64,000 nt of DNA from the NCBI GenBank assembly GCA_003116995.1, contig BDSL01000019.1, positions 62,001 to 126,000 of the forward strand, given 5' to 3'. The notes beneath the pieces were generated by a model. It was not told the DNA's origin. It searched no databases and was given only the letters and a program-made list of their open reading frames with translations. Each line of letters opens with the position of its first letter. Position 1 is the first letter of the stretch. Position numbers and translations under genes: made by a program. Source of the DNA: Yamagishiella unicocca. Lineage: Eukaryota > Chlorophyta > Chlorophyceae > Chlamydomonadales > Volvocaceae. Shown here piece by piece: positions 9,501 to 22,000 of the stretch.

Positions 9501-12060
9501 GCTGCACGTCGCACACCAGCACCCGCAGCTCATGCAGAGCACGCACAGCACGCCCCAGAGCCCGCATCGTGCAGGGCCAGTCCGGCCGCGCGGCGGCTTG
9601 CACCTCCGACACCCACAGCCACGGCGTCATGTACATGCCCACCCCCTCCGCCGCCACCTCCTCGTCGTATTCATCGCTCCCCTGCAAGCCGAGTTCCCAG
9701 TCGGTGTCCAAGTTTGGGGGCACCATTCTCCTCTCAGGGAACGGCGGCCGAGGCTCCTGCGGCCGGCCGCCAATCCTCTGCATCCTCTGGTCTCGCTCCC
9801 ACCGCGTCTTACAATCCAGAAGCCTCATGTCCTGCTGGTCCATGGGCAGCGCGTGGTGGTAGTCCAACCGCCGCAGCTCCAGCCGAGTCAGCTGGGTCAA
9901 CGCCTGGACAGTACGGCAGGTGGTTGTTAGTTATTTTAGTTGGGATGTGCGGGGATGTGTGGGCACAGGCCGGAATGTTGTACGGCGGCATGCGCGCAGC
10001 CCAACGATGGTCCATCCCCGTAAATCTCTCCGTCAGTGTCCCCGGCACCCGCCCTCCTCCCCCCGCCTCTTTCATGCCCTCCCCTGCCAACCCCCGCGCT
10101 TGCCTTGATCTGCGGCAACACTCGGTGCATGCGGCAGGTGGTCCGGTGCAGCACCAGCGCCCGCAGCTGTGTAAGGTGCTGCAGGCCCCGTTCGGGGGGC
10201 CAGTCGCAACGCAGCCCGCACAGCACTAGGGTGTAGAGGTGCGGCATCGTGACCGGGCAAGGTCCGGCGACAGGACCAAGCCCGCCACCGCCGCCGCCGC
10301 TGCTACCGCAGCGACCGTCGCCGCCATCGCTTTCAGGCGGGGTTGGGGTTGAGGCCCTCTGTGGGCGATCAACGCAACCCGGCCCGTGCGCGATCTCTCC
10401 CGGGAGCTCCCCAGCAGGGAAGAGGGGCTCCAGGGAGGCCAGCGTAACGGGCGTGAAGTCCAGAAAGGTCTCTTGGCGGCAGTGCAACGCCAGGGCGGCG
10501 AGGTTTGGAAAGGCCGTGATGAGCCGCTCCAGGTCCTGTACGATGTGCCGCGGATGGCGAGTAGGCAGATGGATGGGTTGAGGGTGACAGTGGAGGCGAG
10601 GGATGGGGAGAGATGAAAGGCCGCGAGGTCCCCCGACCCGCAATCATGGCGGTGCGGAGAACACACTGCAACGCCCAGAAGCAGCCACCCCCTGCGCAGT
10701 CCCTCATCCAGCCATCCCCAGCCACCCCTAGGCACCAGGGCACCCTACCTCCGCCGACAGGTTGTAAGCGGTGACGACGCTGAGACGAGTGAGGCGGGCG
10801 GAGCTGCCCAGCAGCGGTAGGCAGGCGGACAGCGGCTCCAGGAGGCGCTCCGGTGCGCGCTGAGCGTACCTGCCGTACGTATGTACGAAGACCAGACGGT
10901 CCGGAGCAATAGGGTAAACGTGGCGTCGCTATTCCTCGACTGGCGGAACGACGCGACGAGGAACGCCGGGCAAAGGAGACGGAACGACAGAAGGGCATGT
11001 GTTTTGTTCTAGCAATGCGATGCCATCCACGCTGAGGTGCGGGGCGTGGGCGGCTGACAGCTTGCGCCCTGCCATCAGGCAGCAAGGTTCATCAGGCCCC
11101 AACATGGACACAGATACCGACCCACCGACTCACGGACCCACCGACCCACCGACGGAGGTTCTGGACTTTCCCTGTGGAGTGGTTCTGCTTGTGCACGTGC
11201 CACCGGGGCCCTGGGGTAGTGGGCAGGGGCTGCGGCACGTGCCGCTGCTGAGGCCTCCGGCTGTACCACCACTCCACCAGGCGCCCCTGCAGCACCTGGG
11301 TGCAGTGCTGCAGCGAGGTGTACGCCGCCACCAGCGCCGAGGTGGTGTCCAGCAGCACCCGCTGGTAGGCGGCGGCGTGACGGCTTAAGGCGCCGCTGCT
11401 GCAGCTGCGGGCGCCGTTAGAGAGGCAGTTGGAGGGTGAGGAGCCGCCGCCGTTGAGCCCCGACAGCGCCGCCACCGGTCGGCAGCCGACCCACAACCGT
11501 GCAGCGTGTACTCCGGGGAATTGGAGCGCGAGCAGACCGTGGGTCGCGGCTGCGGCGGCAGCGCCGGAGGCGCCCTTGTCCGCGCTGGGGCTGGGGCTGG
11601 TGGTGGTGGTGGTGGTGGTGGTGGTGGTGGTGGTGGTGGTGGTGGTGGTGGTGGTGGTGGTGGTGGTGGTGCAGCTCCTTCGACGGTTTCGGAGCTTCAG
11701 CGCGCGTTGGAGCTCCATGGTATCCATGACGAGGTTGAGGTGGGTGGCGCTGACGAGGGTCTCATCTACCCAGCGCGCCCAGCTGCGGCTGACACCGCGC
11801 AGGTCGAGACGGTGCCCTGGGGGCAGGGAGGCGTAGATAAGGCCCAGCACATCCAACGGCACGCAAGTCAGGTCGCGCGTGTCGGTTGCGGGCGAAAGCG
11901 GCGCGGTGGTGGCGGTCAGCGCATCTGCGGCAGGCGTTGCATCGGCGGCCTGGGAATCTGCACTGCCTTCGCCTCGAGTAGGGCTGCAGGCAGGGGCCTT
12001 AATGGCGGGGTTGGGTTGCCCTGTGCCGTCGACTGAGTCATAGGGACAGGTCTCGATCAT
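6516..12060 (-). CDS. F-box-like / leucine-rich-repeat protein, multi-exon
   Basis: About nine exons on the minus strand: 12060 to roughly 11130-11155 (donor uncertain), 11068-10749, 10535-10104, 9903-9480, 9139-8487, 8316-8051, 7806-7443, 7192-7058 and 6701-6516. From the third onward every junction is phase-consistent; total about 1,230 aa. Exon 1 carries an F-box-like helix pair (LTCVPLDVLGLIYASLP...LRGVSRSWARWVDETL), then a poly-Thr tract of over 20 residues. Later exons give irregular leucine-rich repeats such as FPNLAALALHC, LTQLRALVLHRTTC, LTQLTRLELRRLDY, LRNLQELRLPSL and MPRLEELRVK. By family knowledge such proteins are substrate receptors of SCF ubiquitin ligases; the substrate is unknown. 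Oddities: an in-frame TAG at 10929-10931 in exon 2, and a GC donor (AAG|GCAAGC) after 10104. The C-terminus ends GTHGV. Confidence 0.7.
9163..9240. repeat. short dispersed repeat in an intron (TTGCAAGGAAAACCC type)
   Basis: Two adjacent variants (TTGCAAGGAAAACCC and TTGCACGGAAACCCCGTGTACGA) lie in the F-box/LRR gene intron between 9140 and 9479. A closely similar sequence occurs at 2181-2210 in an intron of the isomerase gene, so this is a dispersed repeat. Confidence 0.6.
11599..11670. repeat. (GGT)n / (ACC)n microsatellite in coding sequence
   Basis: About 24 uninterrupted trinucleotides in exon 1 of the F-box/LRR gene encode a poly-Thr run on the minus strand. The tract sits between the F-box-like segment and the first repeat-like segment, so length changes would stay in frame. 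Confidence 0.9.
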
Positions 12061-13087
12061 GGCCTGGTAATCCTGGACTGGGTGTGCGACTCGGCCCTGG
12101 ATGGATCGGGTTCGCGTTGGGATTGTCCCGTGCAGGGTGGAGCCGCGGGCAGCTGTAGGAGCCCTCTATCGCGGTGACAAGGCGACGGCGGCGATATGTA
12201 TTCAATTGTTGCGATATGTGAGATGTTATGTGATGCTGTCAGGCTGGGGACCGCGGCTTCTGCGGGCGTCCGACGGTACGACTCCGTCTTGAGGAAGACC
12301 ACCGCGGAAGACCACTGCGGAAGTACCGATTCACACCCACACTGCTTGAGATGAAGAGCGATAAGTTTGGCCCTAGCAAAGATAACCGGATATTGTTTTA
12401 CAGTATCGCCCTCGTCACATGGGAACTGCATGTCTGTGCCTCTAGGATTTTTTGCACATCAAATTCAGCCATCGTTTTAATCAAGACATGTATGTGTGAA
12501 CACGTATGCAGAGTACATGACACCTCATCACGGAACCTACGCGCATGTGGGGTGGCGGGCAACTTCTCTCGCCCCGTACTCCGAAACCGGGCCCAACGCA
12601 TTCGACGACAACTGAAACGCATTTCAGCCAGCGTGCACAGGATAATGCGCATTCTAGGAATGTTGCCTGTATTCATCCAGTCCGCTAATTTTCTAACGAC
12701 GCAACGACGCGCACGTGCAGAAGTTTGGATACATTCCACCGCATGCAATTAACCATACATTTCCCCAACAACGTTTCGCATCCTTACATATGAAAAGATA
12801 GTGTGATCGCGGACAGGACGACAGGTGGTGCCTAGGTACGACATGCACGGCGGAGTGAGCGCGGGAAAGGGTCCGAATTCCCCAAAACCGCCTGAAACAC
12901 GTTAGTATTTAGTTGGGAGGAAGCGTACTAGAGGAAACTGTAACTGGCGGCGTTTGTGTTGGTTCTAGTCTTGGCCGATGCCATCAACGCGGGAGGGGTC
13001 GACTGCCGAGAACGGCTGCCCTCCGGAGTCACCTGTGTAAAGGCGCTGAAATTTCATCCACAAATTGGATTCCCCGATCCTACAACA
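12061..13087. other. head-to-head intergenic region (possible shared promoter)
   Basis: About 1 kb separates the start of the F-box/LRR gene (minus strand) from the start of the methyltransferase gene (plus strand). It is AT-richer than the genes around it. Overlapping ORFs of 110-130 codons occur on both strands at 12350-12750, but neither shows motifs or splice context. I see no convincing TATA box. Confidence 0.5.
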
Positions 13088-16000
13088 ATGCGCGCGGCTG
13101 CTGCGAAGGGTAAGCGCTCAAATGCTTCAAAAGGCTTCGCGCGCCTCGGCCACGAAGTTCCTGATCAAGCAAGCTTCCTGCAACACTCCACGGATCCCTG
13201 CTCAGAATAATCCCAACCTTGCCTGCGTTGCAACGGCCTCGCCCGGGCTGACCCTCCCCCCACCCCTCCATGAACGACAAGGAACGACCAAGGATACTTA
13301 GCGATAATGGTTACTTAGTAATCTCGGTGCCATGCTTCTCCTCCTGCTGTATCTTGTCGATTTAATTCCGTGGTTTGCGCGCGCGCTTTGCCGTAGGCGC
13401 TCGTGCAACGGCCAAACCGAAAGACGGCACCGCGGCGGACCCAGCGGCGCCTGGCCAAACCAAGACCACAGGGGCGAAGGGTAGGCTCGCTATGATTATC
13501 GAAGATTACAGAATCCCGAATGTCCATGGCGGCGTGCTCCCACGTCCTACGTGGTTAAGGCATTGGTGTCAGCAGAGGGATCCTCACCGGCTTTGCCCCT
13601 TGCTGCATACCGGTCCTGGCAGGTACCAAGCGCCGTGCAGACAGCGCCGCTGCTGCAGCCACTACTGTCGCCACAGCAAATGACGACGCCGCGGCCTGCT
13701 CACCCGCCGTAGAGGAGGGCGCAAGGCGGCGCAACGTCATTTCTGCAGCAGCTGGCGACGGCGGCGATGTTATGCCCGAGCACCAACCGGCCGATGGTCC
13801 AGAGGCGGCGGTGGCAGCGGGACCAAAGAAGAAGCAAAAAGGATCCGGCGGCAGCAAGAAGGAGCGGGATGGGGCCGGAAACGGCGCCAAAGCTGCCGTT
13901 GAAGGTGCCAGCAAAGCACAGGCGAAGGCAGACGGCGGCGGGAAGCGCGGCGTTAAACGGTCTGCGGCAGTGGAGCCAGCAGCGGCAGAGGTGGAGCCGA
14001 AGGCGGAGCCGGCAGCGGGTAGCGATGACGCGGACGGCGCCGAGGACGGCGGCGGCGAAAGCGGCGCTCGCGGCCGCGGCACCCGAAGGGCAGCTCAGCG
14101 CATCAAGAGCTACAAGGAACCAAAAGGCGGCGAGGACGATGATGATGACAGTGGTTGCGATGAGGAGGTGCGTAGCTGGGCAGGCGGCGGATGCGAGATT
14201 CTGCGCGGTGCGGGTGTTTGACGGTTGGAGACGGTTGCGGATGCTGCAGTCCTGTGATGGTTCCGAAACCAAACGACTTTCCTCCCGAGGCCAACAGACT
14301 ATCAAGGTGGTGGAGATGGCGGAGGCGGCGACGGAGGAGGAGGCGGTACGACAGACGGCGCCTTCAGGGTCCAGCGGCGCTGGAAGCGGGGACAGCGCTG
14401 CCAGGAGGTGGGCTCGGTGCGCGTGGTCGCGGCGTCAGCATTGGCAGAAGGACCCAGGGCTGGGGTTCAGACACCGCACCGAATCAACGTCGCCGCAACA
14501 CACCGCAACATAAGCCGTGGGGCTGGCAAGGACGGAGAGCCCCCGTCTCACTCTCCCCGCCTCTTCACCCCGGCCCCGCCTCCCTGCCGGGTCCTGTTCG
14601 CGCACCCCACCCCGGCAGCCTGCTGGACTTCACGCTTGTGGACCGGGAGGGGCGGCTGGAGCCCCTAGACCAGCTGGGCAACGTAGAGGGCGGGATGTTC
14701 GTCACCGGTGGGTCGCTGGGTCAGTAGGTCGGTGGGTCACCAGCCGGCTAGCGGGAGGATTCAGCTTTCCCCCCGTCGTCGTGGTCCTACAACCCGGCGC
14801 CTCCCTCCGCCCGGCGTGTAGGCCTGGTGTACCCAGCAGGTCAGTCCCTTCGCGCCAAGGACGCCAAGCAGAGCGGTCGGCGGGTCAACCGCGTGGGGCC
14901 CATCCGTGAGTGGCGCATCAAGTACTCGCACAGCGCAGATCCGAAGGTACGACGCGATCTCTATGCGCGGGTAATGTCGTACACAGGAGGAGCAAGAGGA
15001 CCTTGGGCGGAAAAACTGGGTGTTTTATGTGTTGCGTGCGTGTGTTTTGTAACTTCCTTTCTCCCCACGTCATGCCAATCCTCGGCCCCTCCCCCTGCCG
15101 GGCTGGGCGTGCAGCTGGTACTGGTCACGGCGCTCGCGGAGTACGACTGCGGCAAGGCGGCGGCGCCGTACCGCAAGCTGCTGGAGCCGCTGCTGGCGCA
15201 GATGGAGCTGGCGGGCGCCGTACACCGGGCGCTGTGCCCGCAGGCTGGTGGCAGGCTAGACGCCGGCTTCGAGGACGTGTGTTGCAAGGTTGCCCGCCTG
15301 AAGGCGAGTGAGAGCCGTGTGGAGGCTGGGTTTCGGAGCCGCGTGGGCAGACCTGCAAGACCCGGCATGACATGTGGGCGGGATGACCGCAACCTCAGTG
15401 GGAAGTTCCAAAACTCCAAACCAATTCCAAAAAAACGTTTCATCTCTTGGTCGCCGTCATCCTCCTCTTGCCGAAGACCTACAATAAACATTAAGCAATC
15501 TACGCACTCCTTTGTCGTACAACCCGATGGGCGGGGATCACGTGAGCTCCCCAGGTATCCAAGCAGTACGGCGGCGCTCGCTACGCGCTGAAGCTCAATG
15601 GCCGCTTCATCAACGAGCAGTTGGCGGTGGGTGGGGAGGAAGCGCCTATTGCAACACAGGAGGAGGAGGACACAGGCGGTGGATGGGTGCGCGCCAGCTG
15701 GGTCCAGGGAGGGCGGCGAGTGCCGCCCAGCTGCGTGTCGCGTGCTGTCCAACGGCCTCGGCCGGCGCACATGCCCTCCCTTGACGCCGCAGCCCCTCAG
15801 TAGCATTCTTCGCAACCGAATCCCATCGACGTCTCCACTGCTTGTCTGTACGGCTCACCCTGCCCCATGTGCTGTAGGGGCCCCCTCGCGGCTCCCGTGT
15901 GTTCCAGGAGCCGCTATGTCCGACCCACAGCAATGGCCGCGCTTCCCTTTATATCATATCTTCCTCTCTTTCCGCTTTTCGGCTCCCCCTCCTGGGGCCC

Positions 16001-19000
16001 CGTCCTGGTTCTCCTCAGGTAATGGCCGCCGCTGCGCAGCCCCGGGGCACTTCCGCCGCCGCGGGCAAGGATAAGGGCAAGGCCGCGGACAAGGGCAAGG
16101 CCGCCGCCACGTGCTCGTACGACAACGGCCCCTTCGCACGTGGCCTAAAGGTGGCCCTGGTGAGTGCGGGCTCTGGCGCCATGTGACGTGTTGCGAGTCG
16201 GAGCTGGGTCCCCAGCCCTTTGAGAAGTGGCTGCTGCGCCCTTTTCCCGCGGCGTCTCTACCAGCCCACTTCCCCAGCCCGCACTCCTCCTCTCCCCTCG
16301 TTTCCTCTCCACTTCCCTTCTCTCTAGGACACGGGGGATCACCCACGCCGCATCCTACCCCTCACTTCCTCAACCCTCACTTCTCTCCGCTCGCTTCTCT
16401 CCGCTCCTCCGTCCCACACCTCCTTCCTTTTCCCAGGACACGGAGGACCACATGCCGTTGTCAAAGGAGTCGCTCGCCATGCTGCTGGGCGGCGGCGGCG
16501 CACTTCCCGGCATCCGCATCGCCACGGACGGCGGCGCGCACGGCGGCGAGCAACGGGAGGAGGAGGAGGAGCGGGGCGCGGGCGGCGCGGCTGTGGACGA
16601 CGACTATGAGCTGGCGTGCCGGCTCATGGTGAGTGGCGGGAGGGAGGAACGGGAGGGAGCAGGGGGAGGGAGGAGGAAGGAAAATGGGGGTGTGAGGGGG
16701 AGGTAGCGAGGAGGTGGATGAGGGCGGAAGGAGCAGGAAAACCCTCACCTCTAACCACCCACCCTCTTAACAACCCACCCGGTCGCACCTCACACCTTCT
16801 TGTCGCCGCAGGCGGAGGAGTATGCTGAGCACATGAAGGGCGATTCGAGGTGGGCTGGGCCCCTCATGCTCGTGTGTGGTGGGAGTGAGTGTTAGGTGTG
16901 GACCTAGTACGTGTGTGGACCTAGTACGTGCGGTGTTACTTGCTTCCTTACCTGTGTATGTGTAATGTACGACGAGCCCTTTGACTAACGCTCGCATTGA
17001 CATTGGGCCGATGCCGTGTCAGGCCCGCTGGGCGGCGGGGCCGTGGCGGGGCCGGCGGCGGCGGCGGCAAGGAGCCGTACATCCAGGTCCGCGAGGAGGA
17101 GATCGCGGACGACTACCCGCCGCCGAGGGAGTACAAGTGCGAGGAGGGGCAGGACGAATGGGACGAGCTGATCCTGGAGGTACGTACGGCATTCCCATGC
17201 CGCACCATATGCATATGATCCTGCACACCCGTTTCCGGGCTTTCCTTTTTCTGCGTTGCGGCGCGTTGAGCGAGCTCTCCTTCCCGTGTACTGCCCCTGG
17301 ACGGCAGTTTCGCGTCCTCGAGGTTCCGCCTCACCCCGCGGCCCGCCACCTGAATCCCGACCAGACGCAGCCGACCACTCACATGTCGTACTGTGCTGTC
17401 GGCTGGCTGATCCATCTAGTCGCGAAGGTCGAACCCTAGCGCGCTTCGCCCGGCTGCTCCTGACCGGCTACAGGACCCGGAGACCCTGGGCTGCGGCTTC
17501 CACGGCGCCGACGAGCGGGACAGCAGCCGCACCCTGGATCGCTTCGCCATCTACAATGCGGAGGTGGGTGGGTGGCGAGGAAGCTCGTGGATGTGACCCT
17601 GTGTACGTGTGCTGAGAGGCCGTCGGGTACGTGTGCTGAGAGGCCGTCGGGTACGTGTGCTGAGAGGCCGTCGGGTACGTGTGCTGAGAGGCCGTCGGGT
17701 ACGTGTGCTGAGAGGCCGTCGGGCCCAGGGTATGAAGACTTGGAGAGTAACTCCCCGCACACCAACGCACGGAGCTGATTGGCAAGTTATCAGTGGAGAG
17801 TTTCGCGACTGTGCGGATCAGCGGTAAAGTATCATATACGTACATACGTATTAATTTTTACGTACATACCACATACATGCAACGGTTGCGTGCGTTCAGG
17901 GCTTCATGACCTCCCTGGAGCTGGTGCCCATGGTGGCGGGTCTGGATGTGGAGGTCAACATCTTCGCCAGCGGGGTGCTGGAGGAGGACACCGGCGACTG
18001 GGGGGCGGCGGCGCAGCAGCAGCCGGCAGCGGGTGAGGAGAAGGCTACAGTAGGGGATGCGTGAGGGGCAGGCGGGCATAAACAATTCAAATTGGATGGA
18101 CTCAGCGAGGAGAGGACCGTGGGACAGGCAAATACAGACTGGATTTTTCTTGGAGAAACCTTAGGGTTTTGGGTCATTGGCGTGGTTTCCTGAACAGGAC
18201 ACGGATCATCTGCGTTGCTTACGACTGCAGGAGCAGGGGCCGGCGGCAGCGGTGCAGGAGGCAGCGGTGCAGGAGGCAGCGGTGCAGGTGGCAGCGGGGG
18301 TGGATCTGGCGACGGCGGCAGCGGCAGCGGGGGTCAGCGGTACTTTCTGACGCAGATCCGCGAGTGGTTTGTGGAGTGCGGCCCCGGGGGCGAGGTAGTC
18401 ATCAACGTCCGCACAGATACCTCCTGGTACCGCCTAGTCCGGTGAGTGAGCGACGACATGGGGTTGCGGGGTCGCTCCGGTCTGCTGGCCGGCAGCTTGT
18501 GTGTCGCGCCACAGCACATACACCTTCCGCAAACCCGAATACCCCACACTCGGTCATCCCCCCACCCACCCTTCATGACCTGGCACCCCTCCCCCCGCGT
18601 CGTACACACACGCGCCGACAGGCCCGATGACCAGTATGCGCGGTGGCACAAGGTCGTACAGCGCTGCGCGCACATTGCCGTACAGATCCTCACGTGGCTG
18701 GACGAGCAAGACCGCGCCGCCCGGCTGTCGTTCTCCGACATGGCCTCGCGGCTGGCGGCCCTCCCGCCCGGCCACCCGGCGCACGTCAGCACAAAGGTGT
18801 CGATGGTGGGGTTGAGAGGAAACCCACGGGTCGGCACTGGTGTCTGGGCAGGAAACGTGTGGGGGCAGGGGTCGTCTGCCTTGACACGTGTCGGAGAGGA
18901 ACACACGCCCGATCCTTGCACCGAAACCTACCGACATTTTGCAACGATCTTTAGGGTTTCCAGGGTTGCATGCGCAAACCCCCGTTCGAGCCCATGCAGG

Positions 19001-22000
19001 CGGACGCTGTGGAGCGCTTCATCGTGGTTCACGGCCAGGTCATCTTAAACGTCATCAGCCGCCACTACAAGGAGGCGGTGCGCCGCTGCGGGTTCGGCAA
19101 GGCGCTGCGGGCCAAGCTGGCGGAGCGGCGGCACCGGAAGCTGGCGGCAGCCAAGGGCGGGCGGGGCTTCCGTGGCAAGGTGTCTAGTGCGGGCAAGGCC
19201 ACGGTGGAGAACCCCGTCAAGGTGAGGAGGAGTCCAGTCCATGGTGTGTATGGAGTTTACTCGAGTTTGTTCTCCCGGATCTGTCTCGGGATGTTGGCCT
19301 GTGCTGTTGTGCCAGGGTCGCGATCCTAGGCCTTCCCTTTACTATATCTGCGCGAGTCTACTCGCATTTCTCTCGCGTCACCTCGCCCCTGGCCCGCCCC
19401 TCCCTCAGCTCCGCCAAGAAAGGAAGGGCGGCCGTCCGGTGGCTATGCCCGCCACCACCACAACCCAGGTGCGTGTTCCGGAGGAGGAGCCGTGGACAAG
19501 GCGCGGTCGGCCCGCGAATGGGAGGGCCAGCCGCTGCGTACATGTTTCGAATCGTGTCCTGTGTACCCTTTCCAGCTCCCCGTGCTGTAGGCTATGGGAT
19601 ATCGGCCTCGGTGTCCCCGGGTGCATGTGATGGCCTTGGCGTTATCCGTCAAGCACCTGCCATTGCACCCCACCACCTCTCTGCCTCGGCTGCTTGCGAC
19701 CCGTGTCGCGTCCGACTCGTCACCCATAGGTGCGCCGCATCTGGTCGGAGTACTTTGCCGCATATGGGCAACAGCAGCAGAAGGAGGAGGAGGAGGAGGC
19801 CAAAGCCGAAGGCGCACCGGAGGAGGCGGCCGTGGCGGCGGCTGGCAGCGCCGGGGCTGGCGATGGCGCAAGCTCGGCAGGGGCTCTGGCAGCTGGGACC
19901 GGAGCTAAGAGCGCCGCCTCGGCAGGGGCTGCGAAGGTCGCCCGTGTGGTTAAGGCGCCGAAGGTAGGGCCTGCTAGGCCCCATGCGGGAATCAGCCACT
20001 GGAGTCGTGTTAGTAGCAAGCTTGCCCCTAACACAACCGCTAAATGCGTCTACAGGTGGCCTATAGGTGTAAAAGTTATACTTCGTCTATCCATGGGAAG
20101 GGTGGGAGGGATGGGGGGTGCTTTTTATTGCATGGGGGATTTGAGAGCGGAACGCTGTCTTTGGCTGGACAGTGGAGTGGTCCCGCCAACAAGGGCAATG
20201 TTCGCCCTGAACCGCGCAGCCCGAGCCGAAGAAATGGACTCTGGCTGAGCGGCGAGGGACGGAAAGCTCGTCCGGCCGTACAATGTACGGCTCTGCAGTG
20301 TGCAGTGGCGTACAACTGACCCCTGGGTCGGTCATCCGCCTGGGTGCGCGGGATGGCAGCCTTAGCGGCGGTGATGGCAGCACCGACAGCAGCAGTGAAG
20401 AGGAGGAGGAGGATGGGAACGAGGAGGCGGCGGCGGGTGGCGGCGAGGGCGAGGCGGCGGAGGATGCTGCGGCAGCGGAGGCGAGGCGCCGGGAGCACTC
20501 CGGGAACGGCCGGTCTTGAGGCACTCTTGAGCTTATCTTAATCAATTTTCCAAGCCACATCTTGAGAGGGCTTGTTGAGAGAATGCACAAGAACCCAGCT
20601 TAAGACCCCGCTGAAGATCCGGGTGAAGTAAACTGCTCAAGGCATTACACCGAAGAGCCCAGCTCAAGGCGGGGCTCAAGGTCCAGGCTCAAGCCGACAT
20701 CACTAAAGACATTGTCACTGCAAAAAGTGTTACATTTCACCCCAGGAACCAGTACGTTCCACCACAGGGGTCAGTCTGTTCTTCCCTACAAACTGGCATG
20801 TTGCACCGAACTAGCTAGCCACACACCTGATGGGGCGCTAGCTGCTGTGCTCCATGCCCCTTGCCTTCCTCAAGTAATACTGACCTACAGGCTTACTTCG
20901 AGCTCACAACCTGCCCCTTCACCTCGCTCGCGGTTCCCTTCACTTCACGGTTCATATCGCCTCTGCTAGCTATTGCTGGTGTTGCCTACCCCATCACTAT
21001 TGCTGTAGATCCAGACCATGCCGCTACTTGCTCAGCTGAGCCCTGCAGGGCCCATACACCGCTGATGCTCACAATCCATGCTCACAATCCATGTCACGCT
21101 GCAGCAGCTCCTCAACGACCAAATCCAGCAAGCCGCTGCTCCATGCTCTCTGCTCCATATCCTGCCACGTCCATAAAGTCCTCTCCCAGCTGTGTGTCCC
21201 GCACGTCCTGCTGTGGGTTTCATCGAGGGTTGGTGCCATAAGTTGAAGTAGTTTTCTATCAAGGAGTTCGTTGCAACACTCTCAGGCAGCACACGCAGAA
21301 AACAAGCGCCACTCCCATGCTTACCATCACAGCGTGATTTGCCAAATGCTTCAGCAAAGTTGGCAGCATACAGCACAGCCAGGTTCTTAAGATAGATGTC
21401 AACCAGTCTTGGCAGGATTCGATCACCTGCATGTATTCCAGGAAAATGAATCATTTCAGATAATGAAAATTATCCATTAACTAGGGAAATAAAGCCACGC
21501 AAGCAGAGCTTTGGGTTTGAGGTCAGCAATGGTCTTCATGCTCACCGGCAGCTCTCGAGCTTTGTTATAATGCTGGCAGCACAAGTCCAGTGGCCCTAAC
21601 TTCCATCTGACTGCGAGCAGCGAGCAGCTGTGGCAGGTCCTGATGGTCGCCTTCCTCGCTCGCTGACCATAGCTCGCCAGGCAAAATGCTGAAGCGCGAC
21701 GCCCAGAACTTAACAGGCCTGCCTAAAATATAATTATAAAGATGCATTGCTCCACTAGAAGCCTGGAAAAGTGGCAGAGTGGATGCGTGGACACCTGGTC
21801 AAACATTGACGAACACTGCTGCTGCATTGCTATTGCCTGGCAATATCGATAAATTATATGTATATTGCATACGGTTATTATTAGTGCTGAAGGCGACAAC
21901 AGCTCATCGTAGAAGAAGTTTTCAGCTCACAGGCGCAGTAACTAACAATGTCGTACGCGACACTTTGTCGCGTACGACGTGCCCTTCACATGATGCACTG

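Noticed and set aside
12351..12752. Overlapping ORFs of 116 and 133 codons on opposite strands
   Set aside because: No motifs, no supporting splice structure, AT-rich intergenic position; either could arise by chance.
17603..17722. Regular direct repeats resembling a CRISPR array
   Set aside because: Units abut with no spacers and lie in a eukaryotic intron; this is a minisatellite.
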